Positions 7,824 to 17,114 of a stretch of 36,470 nucleotides of DNA are shown in pieces. Both the position numbers and the translations under genes were made by a program. Location of the stretch: NCBI GenBank assembly GCA_016928455.1, contig JAFGKP010000123.1:1-36470 (forward strand). Direction: 5' to 3'. This DNA comes from Methanomicrobia archaeon (GTDB lineage Archaea; Halobacteriota; Syntropharchaeia; Alkanophagales; Methanospirareceae). Position 1 is the stretch's first letter. Every line of letters begins with the position of its first letter. Below the pieces are notes generated by a model. It did no database searches, was not told the origin of the DNA, and saw nothing but the letters and a program-made list of their open reading frames with translations.

Positions 7824-9812
7824 ATGAACGAGTCTGAATATGTCCGGCATTTCACCGAACTGGTAGAGCTAGAGCGGGTGGAGCAGATGCGGCAGCACGA
7901 GCAGGAGATGCGGCGATTGAGCGGACGTGAGCGCGAGTCAAAAGGCCGGGCGTTCCTGGAGCTGCGGGGCAAATCGCAGGATCTGGGCCTGGGCGGTAAG
8001 CATCTGGTGCGGTTCAGAAAGCAGGTTACCGGGCAGCTGTTACCGGAGAGCGAGATCGAGGTTGGCGACCTCGTGCTGGTGAGCTCTGCGGACGGCCATC
8101 CGTGGGATGAGGATAATCCGACGGGGACCGTAGCAGAGAAGACCGCGCACGCGATTACCGTTGCGTTCGACGAGCCGCCGCCGGGCTTTGTATATCGCAA
8201 GGACCTCAGAATAGATCTCTTTGTCAATGACCTCACCTTTCACCGGATGTTTGAGGCGTTGCAGCGCTTCAAACGTCTGCCACGCGCGCGTAAGGAGACG
8301 CTGCTGGGGCTCGCGTCACCGCACTTCGCACCGATTACCGCAATTACGTTCTACAACGAGCAATTGAACGAGAGTCAAGCAGCAGCAGTGCTGCAGTGCC
8401 TGGCGGCACGTGATTTCTTCCTCATTCATGGGCCACCGGGCACGGGCAAGACGATTACCTGTATCGAAGTGGTTTTACAACTGATCAGTCGTGGCGAACG
8501 GATTCTGGCTGCTGCGGACTCGAATATCGCGGTTGACAACCTGGTAGAGCGGCTGGATAAAGCTGGTGTAAACGTTGTTCGCGTCGGCCATCCTGCACGT
8601 GTCATCCCGTCATTGCGTGAGCGGAGTTTGGATTATCGGGTGCAGGACGATCCTGATTATAAGCAGGCACAGGAGCTGCGGGAGCGTGCGATGGCGTTGA
8701 AAGCGAACACGGACGGGGGTGTTGTACCCGAGCTGCGCTGGCGCCGCGGCCTGAGCAACGAGGCGATCATAGAGCTTGCACGGCAGGGGCGATCGGTGCG
8801 CGGAATACCCGTGGCGAAACTGAAAGGGATGCAGAAGTGGCTGAAGGTGAAGCAGCAGATAGATAAACTATTCGCCATGGCGCGCGACCTGGAAGAGCTC
8901 GCGATCAACCGGGTCATCAGGGATGCGGACGTGGTGTGCGCGACGAACAGCACGGCGGGCTCGGAGATACTCAGGGGTGTGAAGTTCGATGTCGCGGTCA
9001 TTGACGAGGCGACGCAATCTACCGAGCCCTCGGCGTTGATCCCCGTGCTGAAGGCGAAGCGGTTCATCATGGCAGGCGACCACAAGCAGCTGCCCCCGAC
9101 GGTCCTGAACGAAGCAGCAGCGCGGGACAGCCTGAGCAGGAGCTTATTCGAGCGGTTGTTGCAGGCCTATGGCGACCGGATACGGGCGATGCTCGAGATT
9201 CAGTACCGGATGAACGAGGAGATCCAGGCCTTCCCGAATCAGGAATTTTACCAGGGCAAACTTCGCGCTTTTGATGCGGTGCGAGGGCGCACGTTGCGAG
9301 CGCTCATCCCGGCATCAAAGGACACGATCCTTGAGGCTGATGATCTCATACCATTCCTGTTCCTGGACACCCAGGGCCATGACCGGTATAAAGAACGAAC
9401 ACGGCCTGGCTCGACCTCGAAGGAGAATCCCGGCGAGGCGCGATTGGTGCGAGGCATTGCGGAACATCTGATAGATCTTGGCCTATCGCCCGAGGAGATC
9501 GCGATCATCTCGCCCTATGACGATCAGGTCTCGCTCATGAAATCACAGCTCAGGGTCGACGGGCTGGAGATAAAGACCGTTGACGGGTTCCAGGGCAGGG
9601 AGAAGGAGGCGGTTATCGTCTCCTTTGTGCGCAGCAACGAACGGGGAGAGCTCGGCTTTCTCAGTGATCTGCGACGGCTTAACGTCTCTATTACGCGTGC
9701 GAAACGGAAACTGGTTTGTATCGGCGATGCAACGACGCTGGAGCGCAGCGGCTGCTACCGGCGGTTGATCGAGTCGGCGAAGGCACGCGGCGCGTACAGA
9801 ACAGTGTCATAA
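7824..9812 (+). CDS. UPF1/IGHMBP2-type superfamily 1B helicase
   Basis: ATP-dependent 5'-3' DNA/RNA helicase of about 662 residues. From the upstream GTG, the N-terminal ~190 residues carry the beta-barrel-like domain of the SMUBP2 group. Motifs in order: Walker A GPPGTGKT (204-211), motif Ia DSNIAVDNL, Walker B VIDEATQ (DEAT near 395), motif III AGDHKQLPPTV (near 418), motif IV EIQYRMNEEI, motif V VDGFQGREKEAVIVS and motif VI RRLNVSITRAKRKL. All appear intact. A GTG directly upstream (7821) is an alternative start. No nuclease domain is present. It lies alone between divergent and convergent neighbours, so context does not refine the role; translation or RNA quality control or repair are family-level possibilities. 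Confidence 0.92.
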   Translation: MNESEYVRHFTELVELERVEQMRQHEQEMRRLSGRERESKGRAFLELRGKSQDLGLGGKHLVRFRKQVTGQLLPESEIEVGDLVLVSSADGHPWDEDNPTGTVAEKTAHAITVAFDEPPPGFVYRKDLRIDLFVNDLTFHRMFEALQRFKRLPRARKETLLGLASPHFAPITAITFYNEQLNESQAAAVLQCLAARDFFLIHGPPGTGKTITCIEVVLQLISRGERILAAADSNIAVDNLVERLDKAGVNVVRVGHPARVIPSLRERSLDYRVQDDPDYKQAQELRERAMALKANTDGGVVPELRWRRGLSNEAIIELARQGRSVRGIPVAKLKGMQKWLKVKQQIDKLFAMARDLEELAINRVIRDADVVCATNSTAGSEILRGVKFDVAVIDEATQSTEPSALIPVLKAKRFIMAGDHKQLPPTVLNEAAARDSLSRSLFERLLQAYGDRIRAMLEIQYRMNEEIQAFPNQEFYQGKLRAFDAVRGRTLRALIPASKDTILEADDLIPFLFLDTQGHDRYKERTRPGSTSKENPGEARLVRGIAEHLIDLGLSPEEIAIISPYDDQVSLMKSQLRVDGLEIKTVDGFQGREKEAVIVSFVRSNERGELGFLSDLRRLNVSITRAKRKLVCIGDATTLERSGCYRRLIESAKARGAYRTVS

Positions 9813-9834
9813 TGAACGAGCTCTTTGCGCGCGT

Positions 9835-10050
9835 TCAGTCCTTTCGCTCGATCTCCACAACCTTCTTCCTGCTCGTCGCACCGGCAACGATCCGCACGTT
9901 AGCGTTGAAGTGGTGAGCGAGCAGATTAATGACCGCTTTATTAGCCTTGCCTTTTGTGGGCGGCGCCTTTACCCGCACGATGAGCGGTTCGGCCTCGATG
10001 ACCTCATCTGCTGGTGAATTGGGGATGACCTTGATTGTCCTCCGCTCCAT
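9835..10050 (-). CDS. DUF167 (YggU-type) protein
   Basis: 71 residues from MERRTIKVIPNS, with the family signature PLIVRVKAPPTKGKANKAVI and a following NANVRIVAGATSRKK. Function is unknown despite wide conservation. The start is the ATG at 10050: homology begins there and a TATA box lies 27-34 bp upstream, so the transcript is likely leaderless. The longer frame from 10155 would run through the promoter. It is divergent from acylphosphatase and ends 22 bp from the end of the convergent helicase gene. Confidence 0.9.
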   Translation of the reverse strand: MERRTIKVIPNSPADEVIEAEPLIVRVKAPPTKGKANKAVINLLAHHFNANVRIVAGATSRKKVVEIERKD

Positions 10051-10076
10051 TACGAATGAGGTAGGTGCGGTAAGGG

Positions 10077-10084
10077 ATTTAAAG
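10077..10084. promoter_or_regulatory. Shared TATA-like element between DUF167 and acylphosphatase genes
   Basis: ATTTAAAG contains a self-complementary TTTAAA core and lies 27 bp from the DUF167 start and 48 bp from the acylphosphatase start. It could serve both directions: leaderless leftward, and rightward with a short leader carrying a GGTGAG ribosome-binding site. Confidence 0.5.
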
Positions 10085-10131
10085 GATAACGATCTTGGTT
10101 GAGAGCAGTAAGGCGAGCACATTGGTGAGCG

Positions 10132-10416
10132 ATGGAAGGAGTGGTAAGGGCGCACGTGGTGGTCTCCGGGCGTGTACAGGGTGTTTATTTTCGCTACGCG
10201 ACCAGAGAGGAAGCGTCATTGCGCGGTGTAAAGGGCTGGGTTCGCAACCTCGCTGATGGCCGTGTGGAAGCGATCTTTGAGGGCGATGAGGTGAAAGTGG
10301 AAGAGCTGATAGACTTCTGTCATTACGGCACGCCGGACGCAAAAGTCTCCTCGGTCGAGGTTACCTGGGAGGAGTACACGGGCGAGTTCAAGGAGTTCTC
10401 CATCCGCTATCGGTAA
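10132..10416 (+). CDS. acyP: Acylphosphatase
   Basis: 94-residue enzyme that hydrolyses carboxyl-phosphate bonds such as those of acetyl phosphate or carbamoyl phosphate. The signature VSGRVQGVYFRYATREEA contains the catalytic arginine (GRVQGVYFR), and GWVRNLADGRVEAIFEG contains the catalytic asparagine. Length and layout (ferredoxin-like alpha/beta sandwich) are normal. The glycine-rich loop and C-terminal EFSIRYR are intact. GGTGAG lies just before the ATG. Confidence 0.95.
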   Translation: MEGVVRAHVVVSGRVQGVYFRYATREEASLRGVKGWVRNLADGRVEAIFEGDEVKVEELIDFCHYGTPDAKVSSVEVTWEEYTGEFKEFSIRYR

Positions 10417-10460
10417 GGTCTCAGAGCCTTTTCCCGGTACCCGCTCCGTATACGCGAGCG

Positions 10461-10943
10461 TTATGGTGCAAAGACGCTGATGAGATCGTCACGCGCGATG
10501 ACCCCGACGAGCTTCCCCGCATCATCGACCACCGGTATGCGGTTGAAATCGTGTTTATGCATGATACGTGCGGCGTCCGAGATGGATGCTTCAGACGTGA
10601 TAGTGACAGGCTTTCGCGTCATCACGTCCTTCACGAGCCCCTCGAAGAGCGCATTGATCTCCTCAGGGATTCGCTTCACCTTGCTCATGTAGGCAGTGAG
10701 CGAGAAGACGGGGAAGGGGTTGAGCGGGTCAATATCGGGGAACGGCACGGATGCGGTTAGTTTCATGATGTCCGCTTCACTGATCACGCCGACCACGTTC
10801 CGGTCTTCATCGATCACCGGTGCGCCGCTGATATGATGCATGTGGAGCGTCCTCGCGACGTGCCGTATGGTATCCTCGGGCCGGAATGCGATGACCGCGG
10901 TGGTCATGAGCTCGTGAACTGTTTTGGCTGCTTTGGATGCCAT
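10461..10943 (-). CDS. Paired-CBS-domain protein
   Basis: 160 residues forming two CBS motifs (one Bateman module): residues 8-65 (HELMTTAVIAFRPEDTIRHV, then VVGVISEADIMKL) and 103-158 (VKDVMTRKPVTITSEASISD, then LVGVIARDDLISVF). Such modules bind adenine nucleotides or S-adenosyl ligands and regulate partners. No effector domain is attached. The start is 8 bp after the stop of a second CBS gene, so the two are co-transcribed and may form a hetero-complex. The ~35-residue spacer between the two CBS motifs is longer than in the upstream paralogue's core. Confidence 0.9.
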   Translation of the reverse strand: MASKAAKTVHELMTTAVIAFRPEDTIRHVARTLHMHHISGAPVIDEDRNVVGVISEADIMKLTASVPFPDIDPLNPFPVFSLTAYMSKVKRIPEEINALFEGLVKDVMTRKPVTITSEASISDAARIMHKHDFNRIPVVDDAGKLVGVIARDDLISVFAP

Positions 10944-10951
10944 TGCGTTCG

Positions 10952-11428
10952 TTATTCCACCTCCACCTGCTCGTAGAGCGATGCGAGTATATCGGCGCGC
11001 GTAACAATGCCGACCAGTGCGCCGGTCTCGTCGAGCACGGGCAAGCGATTGAAGCCGGTAAGGTACATGATCTGTGCCGCGTCATCGATCAGAGTATCCG
11101 GCGAGACCGTCTCGGGCGCCTTCGACATGATCTCTCGGATACGGGTCGCACCGGCGTTCTCGATATCCTGCTGGATGTCCTGGGGCTCTTTCTGATGGAG
11201 CTGCAAGATGTCAAGCGTGGTGAGGATGGGGGTGTACCAGCGGTAGGTATCGAGGAGCTTCAAGATGTCCGCTTCACTCACGACGCCCACGAGCTCCTTG
11301 CGCTCGTTCAGCACCGGCGCGCCCGCGACCTTTTTCGTCTTGAAGACCTGGGCGACCTCGCGCACCGAATCGTCCTCCTGTACCGTGATCACGTCCCGGG
11401 TCATTATCTCCGCAACTTTTTCTTTCAT
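10952..11428 (-). CDS. Paired-CBS-domain protein
   Basis: 158 residues from MKEKVAEIMTRDVITVQEDD. CBS1 ends near ELVGVVSEADILKLLDTY; CBS2 spans IREIMSKAPETVSPDTLIDD to ALVGIVTRADILASLYEQ. The 84-codon extension possible in this frame upstream is rejected: it reads back through the tetranucleotide repeat and into the DUF106 gene without sensible composition. It is the second gene of the presumed operon DUF106, CBS, CBS. The two CBS proteins are clearly paralogous, indicating local duplication. The ligand cannot be told from sequence. Confidence 0.9.
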   Translation of the reverse strand: MKEKVAEIMTRDVITVQEDDSVREVAQVFKTKKVAGAPVLNERKELVGVVSEADILKLLDTYRWYTPILTTLDILQLHQKEPQDIQQDIENAGATRIREIMSKAPETVSPDTLIDDAAQIMYLTGFNRLPVLDETGALVGIVTRADILASLYEQVEVE

Positions 11429-11483
11429 TTTAGTAACGCACCTGCCTGCGTTCGATACCAGGGGGGTTTTTGATTTTGATTCG

Positions 11484-11511
11484 CGTTCGTTCGTTCTTTC
11501 TTTCGTTCGTT
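11484..11511. repeat. GTTC/TTTC tetranucleotide repeat
   Basis: About seven four-base units (GTTC x2-3, TTTC x2, GTTC x2) directly abut the stop codon of the DUF106 gene and precede the CBS gene by ~55 bp. Confidence 0.6.
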
Positions 11512-12179
11512 CACATACCGCTCTGGAGCCCGATGGCTTTCCGAATGACCTGTGCGATGGGAATGGAGCAGACCATGTACCAGAACACCCAGTAGGGTAG
11601 TCCGAGGACGAAGCGTGCGGCAAGCTCCTTCTCGCCCATGAGCGGGAAGAGCACGGAGCCGATGGATGCGATATCAACGTAGCGCCAGATCCACATGAAG
11701 ATAGGGATGGTGATGATCCCGATGTACGCCATGGGCTTCATCTGCTGCCGGAACATCTCGCCGGAGAACTGCGTCTGTTTGCGCATGATCTCCTCCTTCT
11801 TCTTCTCCAGCTTCTTCATGAGGGTCTTGTTGTTCGTTCGTTTCGCCTCCAGCAGCTCTTTCTGCAGCTCCCGAACCTGCTTCTGATATTCCTTCGACTT
11901 CGCCATCAGGTCCCAGTTCATCGTATACTTCTGGACCACGGTCGTATACATGCCGGTAATGACCGAGAGAATGAGGATCGTAATGAGGAAATGATTCACG
12001 CCAACTGCGTCCGCGAGCGGATCGAGCACGACACCCAGCGCGCTTCCGAGCCCTTCGCGTAGGCCGGGAATGATGATAATCCCGAAGAGTATAAAGAACC
12101 CGAGCGCCATGAGCGCGCTCTCAAGGAGCTTCTTCATCCGCTCTTTCTGCTGCTGCGCGACGCGCTCTTTACTCACCAT
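11511..12179 (-). CDS. DUF106/EMC3-type membrane insertase (Oxa1 superfamily)
   Basis: 222 residues. Predicted membrane segments are near 22-40 (LMALGFFILFGIIIIPGL), 65-82 (LITILILSVITGMYTTVV), 151-165 (MAYIGIITIPIFMWIW) and 190-208. Between the second and third lies a long charged coiled coil (QKQVRELQKELLEAK, then MKKLEKKKEEIMRKQTQ), the hallmark of archaeal DUF106 proteins. These are the archaeal members of the Oxa1/YidC/Get1/EMC3 family and help insert membrane proteins. A TATA-like TTTAAATA lies about 45 bp before the start. Downstream come the two CBS genes. Confidence 0.88.
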   Translation of the reverse strand: MVSKERVAQQQKERMKKLLESALMALGFFILFGIIIIPGLREGLGSALGVVLDPLADAVGVNHFLITILILSVITGMYTTVVQKYTMNWDLMAKSKEYQKQVRELQKELLEAKRTNNKTLMKKLEKKKEEIMRKQTQFSGEMFRQQMKPMAYIGIITIPIFMWIWRYVDIASIGSVLFPLMGEKELAARFVLGLPYWVFWYMVCSIPIAQVIRKAIGLQSGM

Positions 12180-12637
12180 TTGTAACGCACTTACTCCGCG
12201 TTATAGCAGTACAAAAGCGAAGTATTTAAACTTTTTCTGACCGCTAGAACGGTTTTTTTCAGCGTGCTTACCGCTGGACGTTCACCCGAATTCACGGGTA
12301 ATAACTACTGAACTAAGCTATCACGCCCTCTATTCCCTTTTTGCGGAGCAGCAGGTGGTTATGTACCGTTTAGGAAAAAAGGAGTGTTTTTTGGGGTATC
12401 CTGGTTATTCTGCTCTTCCGCGCTTAGCTCGCCTCGCTTCTCCGTACCATAGACCGATTGGATTCCCGGCTCTGGTTTGTCACCAACGGGTAACCAATAC
12501 GTCTTTTCTCTGAGCGTTACCAACTATCCGAGCATCTCACCGTACTTATATACTACTCGTCCACTTCATTCACTGTGATTAATCAAACAACTCGTGCTGC
12601 TCTGTTATGGTGGTAGCGACGTCGGGGGTTACAAGGG
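12180..12637. other. 458-bp intergenic region
   Basis: No gene seen. It holds the divergent promoters: a leftward TATA near 12221-12229 for the DUF106 gene and a rightward CTTATATACTA near 12545-12555, about 85 bp before the subtilase start. A short hairpin ACCG-CTAGAA-CGGT followed by seven T (12242-12261) looks like a small terminator on the plus strand, but no plus-strand gene precedes it closely. Confidence 0.45.
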
Positions 12638-15600
12638 ATGAAGATGACTGCATCATGGTCGAAGAAAGGCAAGGTGGTGTGGGGGTTATTTGCAGTTGTG
12701 CTGCTTTTCACGAGTGTATTCGCTGCGCTGGCCGCACCGGATTTTGAAAGCGCGGAACTATCCGCATCAGGCGTGCCTGAAGCCCCGACGCGAATTCCCC
12801 GGACAGTAGATAGGGCTCATTCATCTGTTATTGCGCCAGCGCCTTCTGTTAGCTATGCTACAGCCACTATTTCAGAAGCGTCTGAATTCGTGCCTGGCGA
12901 GGTAATTGTTAAATTCAAGCAGCATGTACGATTCACGATCACACAACAATCGGATGGGATCGTTACCACAGGGATTAGATCACTAGATGCACTGAACACG
13001 CGCTATAACGTTATGGAACAGACAAACGTGTTTGAATCCGCAGAAAAGTACGTTTCGGCAGAAATCCCGGATCTTACCACTATTTACGTACTCACTTTTC
13101 CGCAAGACGCTGATATTCTCTCGATTATTACTGAGTATCAGAAGGACCGGAATGTTGAATATGCCGAGCCAAATTATATCAGAAAGGCGAGTGCCATCCC
13201 GAATGACCCTGTTTATCCTGGTCAGTGGGCACACCAGCTTATGTGGTCAGAGCAGGCATGGAACATTACACGGGGAAATAACGACGTTGTTATTGCGATT
13301 ATTGATACCGGTGTTGACTGGAATCATCCTGACCTTGCGGCAAATATATGGACAAATCAGGGCGAACTACCTGTAAACGGGATAGATGACGATGGCAACG
13401 GTTTTATTGACGATATTAGGGGCTGGGATTTCGTTGATACAGACGATTTGTCATGTGATGATGTTGATTGTTCTGACAGAGATAATGATCCCATGGATTT
13501 TGATGGCCATGGCACGCATTGTGCAGGGATAGCGGGCGCGGTAACTGACAATGGCATTGGCGTCGCGGGCATGGCCTGGAATTGCTCGATTATGACTGTT
13601 CGTGCTGGCTACCGCGCAGGTACTACTGCGTATTTAGAGGATCTTGATATAGCTGCTGCGATAGTATACGCAACGGACAACGGCGCGGATGTTATCAGTA
13701 TGAGTTTTTATGCTCCTGCTGTTTCAAACGTACTCCAGGATGCAATAACTTACGCAACTGCGAATGGGCTCGAATATGAACTAGGCGATGCTTCTACAAA
13801 CGGCATTGTATTCGTGGCTGCGGCGGGAAATGATAATTCAGACAGTATCACGTATCCCGCGGGTTATGATGACGTTATTGCGGTTGCAGCCACCAATCAA
13901 AGTGACGGGAAAACGGATTTTACGAGTTATGGCTCATGGGTAGATGTTGCTGCGCCCGGTTTTGACATACTCAGCACCTATTTCGATGACGCGTATGAGG
14001 TACTGTGCGGAACCTCGATGTCAACCCCGTACGTTGCAGGTTTGGCAGGACTTATTCTCTCAAAGAACCCGAGTTTTACACCGGACGAGGTAACCTCAAT
14101 CCTGCACAGTACCACAGATCCCGTAACCGCTTCCGAGTATATAGGTATTGGCAGGATAAACGCTTACAAAGCGCTTCAAATCAACTCGATACCCATAGCA
14201 ACGTTAGATCCGTCACTGGATGATGCAAAGGTTCGCGGTAGTATTGGCATTATCGGCACTGCTGCAGGCGCACATTTCCAGAATTACACGGTGGAGTACG
14301 GTGTGGGGATTTATCCGACGAGTTGGACAGCAATAACCGCATCCACCACACCTGTTATTAACGACACTCTCGCAACATGGTATGCAATCCCAGGAACAGT
14401 AAGCATCAGATTACGTGTAACAGACACTTTTGGTACCACAAGTGAAGATCGAGTTGTTATACATGCATCGTCAGGTAGCGCTGTAAGTTATGTACCAGAC
14501 AATTTTACAACAATTCGAGAAGCAGTAGTTGCCGCATGGGACGGAGACACGATCATCGTGCGTGATGGCACGTACACCGAAAACGTAGATGTAACCGTGA
14601 ATAATCTTACGATTCGGTCAGAGAACGGTTCTGCCCTTTGTCTTGTGCAAGCAGCAAATGCAAACGATCACGTGTTTGAGGTAACAGCAGATAATGTCGT
14701 CATCCGTGGATTCACGACAAAGAATGCAAAATACCCAAAGGCGGGCGTGTATCTTTCAGGTGCTAAGTACGGTGAAGTTGCAGATAACACTGTGTCAGGC
14801 AATTACCACGGTATTTATCTTTCTTCTTCGTGCTACAATAACTCTCTTACCAACAACACTGTCCAGAACAATTACTATGGCATTCGCCTGTATTCTTCGA
14901 GCAACAACAACCTGACGAACAACACAGTCAACTCGAACATTTACGACGGCATTAAGCTATCTTATTCGAGCAACAACAACTTGATGGGCAACACGGCCTC
15001 GAACAATGACGACGGTATTGGGCTGGGCTATTCGAGCAACTACAATATTCTGACTGACAACATTGTCACGAACAACGACGACGGCATTGGGCTGTATGCT
15101 TCAAGCAACTACAATATTCTGACAGGCAACACCGCCACCTCAAATACTAACTGCGGCATTTACCGGTCTTCTTCAAACAACAACCGCATTTATAATAACT
15201 ACTTCAACAACACGAATAACGCCAGGGACGATGGCACCAACGTCTGGAACATCACGCAGACCGAGGGCAGGAACATACTCGGCGGTCCCTATTTGGGCGG
15301 CAATTACTGGAGCGATTATAACGGCACCGATGCAGATGGCGATGGGCTCGGTGATACGCCGTATGATATCCCCGGCGGCACGAACAAGGATTACCACCCA
15401 TTAGTAACGATAGTGGCACAGCACCTATTTGATACGGGGAAGGGCGACTATCCGAGCCTCGCGGGATTACATACTGGTACAATTAAGCTAACGCAAACGG
15501 TCACGGTATCCACACTTTACACGTACCCCTGCAACGGCACCGGCGGGCATACCGAATATGTTAAACTTTGGAGAGGCTCGGAAGTAATCGCTGAGAAGAC

Positions 15601-15844
15601 GTGGAACGGCTACGTGGGTGACTGGTATAACCGCTCATTCGACACCTCGTTCACGATCTACGCGGGCATGACCTATAACTACACCATTCGCACGAGTTCG
15701 TATCCGCAGATCATCCATAATAGCACACTACTCACCGATAACGGCTGGATAACTTGCACTGGGTTCACGGATGCGAATGGTCGCAGGTACGATAACTGGA
15801 TACCTGCGATACGACTGTGGGCAGATCAGGGAGGGGAGCGTTGA
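12638..15844 (+). CDS. Secreted subtilisin-like protease with NosD beta-helix repeats and C-terminal surface domain
   Basis: 1068 residues. A Sec signal peptide lies at ~1-33 (GLFAVVLLFTSVFAALA), with a propeptide at ~84-185 (PGEVIVKF). The S8 peptidase domain spans ~195-510 with D223 (IIDTG), H291 (DGHGTHCAG), oxyanion N398 (AAGN) and S460 (GTSMSTPYVAG), all intact. A beta-sandwich follows to ~610, then ~620-890 is a parallel beta-helix of NosD/CASH type with ~23-residue repeats (GIYLSSSCYNNSLTNNTV and kin) ending in the GGNYWSDYNGTDADGDGLGD cap. The C-terminal ~165 residues (HLFDTGKGDYPSLAG to WIPAIRLWADQGG) are a domain shared by archaeal surface proteins. It probably acts on cell-surface or extracellular protein. 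A trailing remnant of the last domain follows. Confidence 0.93.
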   Translation: MKMTASWSKKGKVVWGLFAVVLLFTSVFAALAAPDFESAELSASGVPEAPTRIPRTVDRAHSSVIAPAPSVSYATATISEASEFVPGEVIVKFKQHVRFTITQQSDGIVTTGIRSLDALNTRYNVMEQTNVFESAEKYVSAEIPDLTTIYVLTFPQDADILSIITEYQKDRNVEYAEPNYIRKASAIPNDPVYPGQWAHQLMWSEQAWNITRGNNDVVIAIIDTGVDWNHPDLAANIWTNQGELPVNGIDDDGNGFIDDIRGWDFVDTDDLSCDDVDCSDRDNDPMDFDGHGTHCAGIAGAVTDNGIGVAGMAWNCSIMTVRAGYRAGTTAYLEDLDIAAAIVYATDNGADVISMSFYAPAVSNVLQDAITYATANGLEYELGDASTNGIVFVAAAGNDNSDSITYPAGYDDVIAVAATNQSDGKTDFTSYGSWVDVAAPGFDILSTYFDDAYEVLCGTSMSTPYVAGLAGLILSKNPSFTPDEVTSILHSTTDPVTASEYIGIGRINAYKALQINSIPIATLDPSLDDAKVRGSIGIIGTAAGAHFQNYTVEYGVGIYPTSWTAITASTTPVINDTLATWYAIPGTVSIRLRVTDTFGTTSEDRVVIHASSGSAVSYVPDNFTTIREAVVAAWDGDTIIVRDGTYTENVDVTVNNLTIRSENGSALCLVQAANANDHVFEVTADNVVIRGFTTKNAKYPKAGVYLSGAKYGEVADNTVSGNYHGIYLSSSCYNNSLTNNTVQNNYYGIRLYSSSNNNLTNNTVNSNIYDGIKLSYSSNNNLMGNTASNNDDGIGLGYSSNYNILTDNIVTNNDDGIGLYASSNYNILTGNTATSNTNCGIYRSSSNNNRIYNNYFNNTNNARDDGTNVWNITQTEGRNILGGPYLGGNYWSDYNGTDADGDGLGDTPYDIPGGTNKDYHPLVTIVAQHLFDTGKGDYPSLAGLHTGTIKLTQTVTVSTLYTYPCNGTGGHTEYVKLWRGSEVIAEKTWNGYVGDWYNRSFDTSFTIYAGMTYNYTIRTSSYPQIIHNSTLLTDNGWITCTGFTDANGRRYDNWIPAIRLWADQGGER

Positions 15845-15869
15845 TACGAGGAGTCGGGCCTCTTCTAGC

Positions 15870-16019
15870 TACATCTATACAATCGTTACGGGCTCATATC
15901 CGCAGCTTATCCATCGGCATGAATACAACGCAACGGGTGGTATCATAACCTGCGAGGAGTTCGTGGACAGCAACGGCAAGCGGCACGAGGGGTGGATACC
16001 GGCTATTAAGCTGCAGTGA
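15870..16019 (+). pseudogene. Out-of-frame remnant of the protease C-terminal domain
   Basis: Beginning 26 bp after the protease stop and in another frame, the sequence encodes YIYTIVTGSYPQLIH, then ITCEEFVDSNGKRHEGWIPA and IKLQ before a stop. Aligned with the protease's own end (YNYTIRTSSYPQIIH, ITCTGFTDANGRRYDNWIPA, IRL) about 26 of 48 residues are identical. It has no start of its own. It is either the tail of a second protease copy lost by deletion or the end of a once longer protein carrying two such domains. Confidence 0.8.
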
Positions 16020-16111
16020 GCAGACGTGATCGAAGCGCAATCAACGCCCCTTAACCAGACGCACACCCGTCACGCGCGCTGCTATTCCCTGTTCCGCCCG
16101 TGACGTGATAT

Positions 16112-16975
16112 TCACGATGTCCCGGGTGCGTATTCACGTATCATGCGCTCCAGTACCGCGGCGGTGGATGCGTGCATGAGGAGCGCCTCGGTGAGTCGAG
16201 CGACGATATGCCGCTTTGCGTACTCGTCCTCCACGAAGCTGATCTCCGGATAGGTAACGTTTGCGAGTACGAGCCCGTAGGGCGGTGCAGGCTCGATCGC
16301 TTCGGTTATTTCGCGTTCCAGCAGCGCGTCCACCCATTCACAGGCTCTACTCCCGCGTCCGACCAGTGTCAGTGCGGTAACGATCTTCCGCACCATCTTG
16401 CGGAGGAAGCTGTTGGCCGCGATCTCAATGGTAATGAACGAGCTGTTAGCGTCATGTGAAATCTCGAGCCGCGTTATCTCGCGGATGGGCGAAAAATGTT
16501 CGGCTTCCTGCTCGTGATGCCCGGGCGCCTGCGCGAAATTAGAGAAGTCGTGCGTGCCGATAAAGCGCGCCGCAGCGTCCTGTATGCGCGCGACATCCAG
16601 GTCCGTGTTCGGCGGCGCGTAAAGGTAATAGCGATACGTGCGGCTGAGTGCGTCTTTGCGTGCGTTAAACGATGGAGTGGACGGCTTTGCGAGCCCGAAG
16701 ACCCAGATATCTCTGGGCAGCATGCTGTTGATCATGCGCGGGCTGAGGTTGCGCTGCGCGGTATCGAAGGAGAGGACCTGCGCGAAAGCGTGCACGCCCT
16801 TGTCCGTCCGTCCGGCTGCGGCATAGTTCGCGATTGCGCGATCTTCAATGATCTGAAGCGCGGTCAGAGCCTCGAAGAGCGCGCCCTCGATCGTCGGTAC
16901 GGCCGACTGCGGCTGCACCTGAAACCCGTGATAGTGCGTGCCGAGGTACCCGATTTTGAGTGCTATTCGCTCCAT
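16112..16975 (-). CDS. truA: tRNA pseudouridine synthase A
   Basis: Isomerises U38-U40 in tRNA anticodon stems. 287 residues with MERIALKIGYLGTHYHGFQV at the start, the catalytic-aspartate motif AAGRTDKGVHA (D58), and FLRKMVRKIVTALTLVGRG in the C-terminal half. Archaeal-type length. The C-terminus (ALLMHASTAAVLERMIREYA) extends slightly beyond the core. It is convergent with the protease region and divergent from the TrmJ-like gene; T-rich sequence at 17030-17041 lies in the divergent gap. Confidence 0.95.
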   Translation of the reverse strand: MERIALKIGYLGTHYHGFQVQPQSAVPTIEGALFEALTALQIIEDRAIANYAAAGRTDKGVHAFAQVLSFDTAQRNLSPRMINSMLPRDIWVFGLAKPSTPSFNARKDALSRTYRYYLYAPPNTDLDVARIQDAAARFIGTHDFSNFAQAPGHHEQEAEHFSPIREITRLEISHDANSSFITIEIAANSFLRKMVRKIVTALTLVGRGSRACEWVDALLEREITEAIEPAPPYGLVLANVTYPEISFVEDEYAKRHIVARLTEALLMHASTAAVLERMIREYAPGTS

Positions 16976-17114
16976 GGTGGTTAGGGGGACGGCCCTTTAA
17001 GATAGACGTTTGTTAACTTAACGCCCGTCGTGTTTTTTTTTAGCGTTTTTCAGCTATGATGTTATTTTAATAGATTAGCTAGCCTGGCGAGCGTAAAAGA
17101 GGAGCGCTTATTCT

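Noticed and set aside
10952..11677. 241-codon frame for the second CBS protein
   Set aside because: The first 83 codons overlap the DUF106 gene and the tetranucleotide repeat and have no CBS character; the ATG at 11428 fits the domain start.
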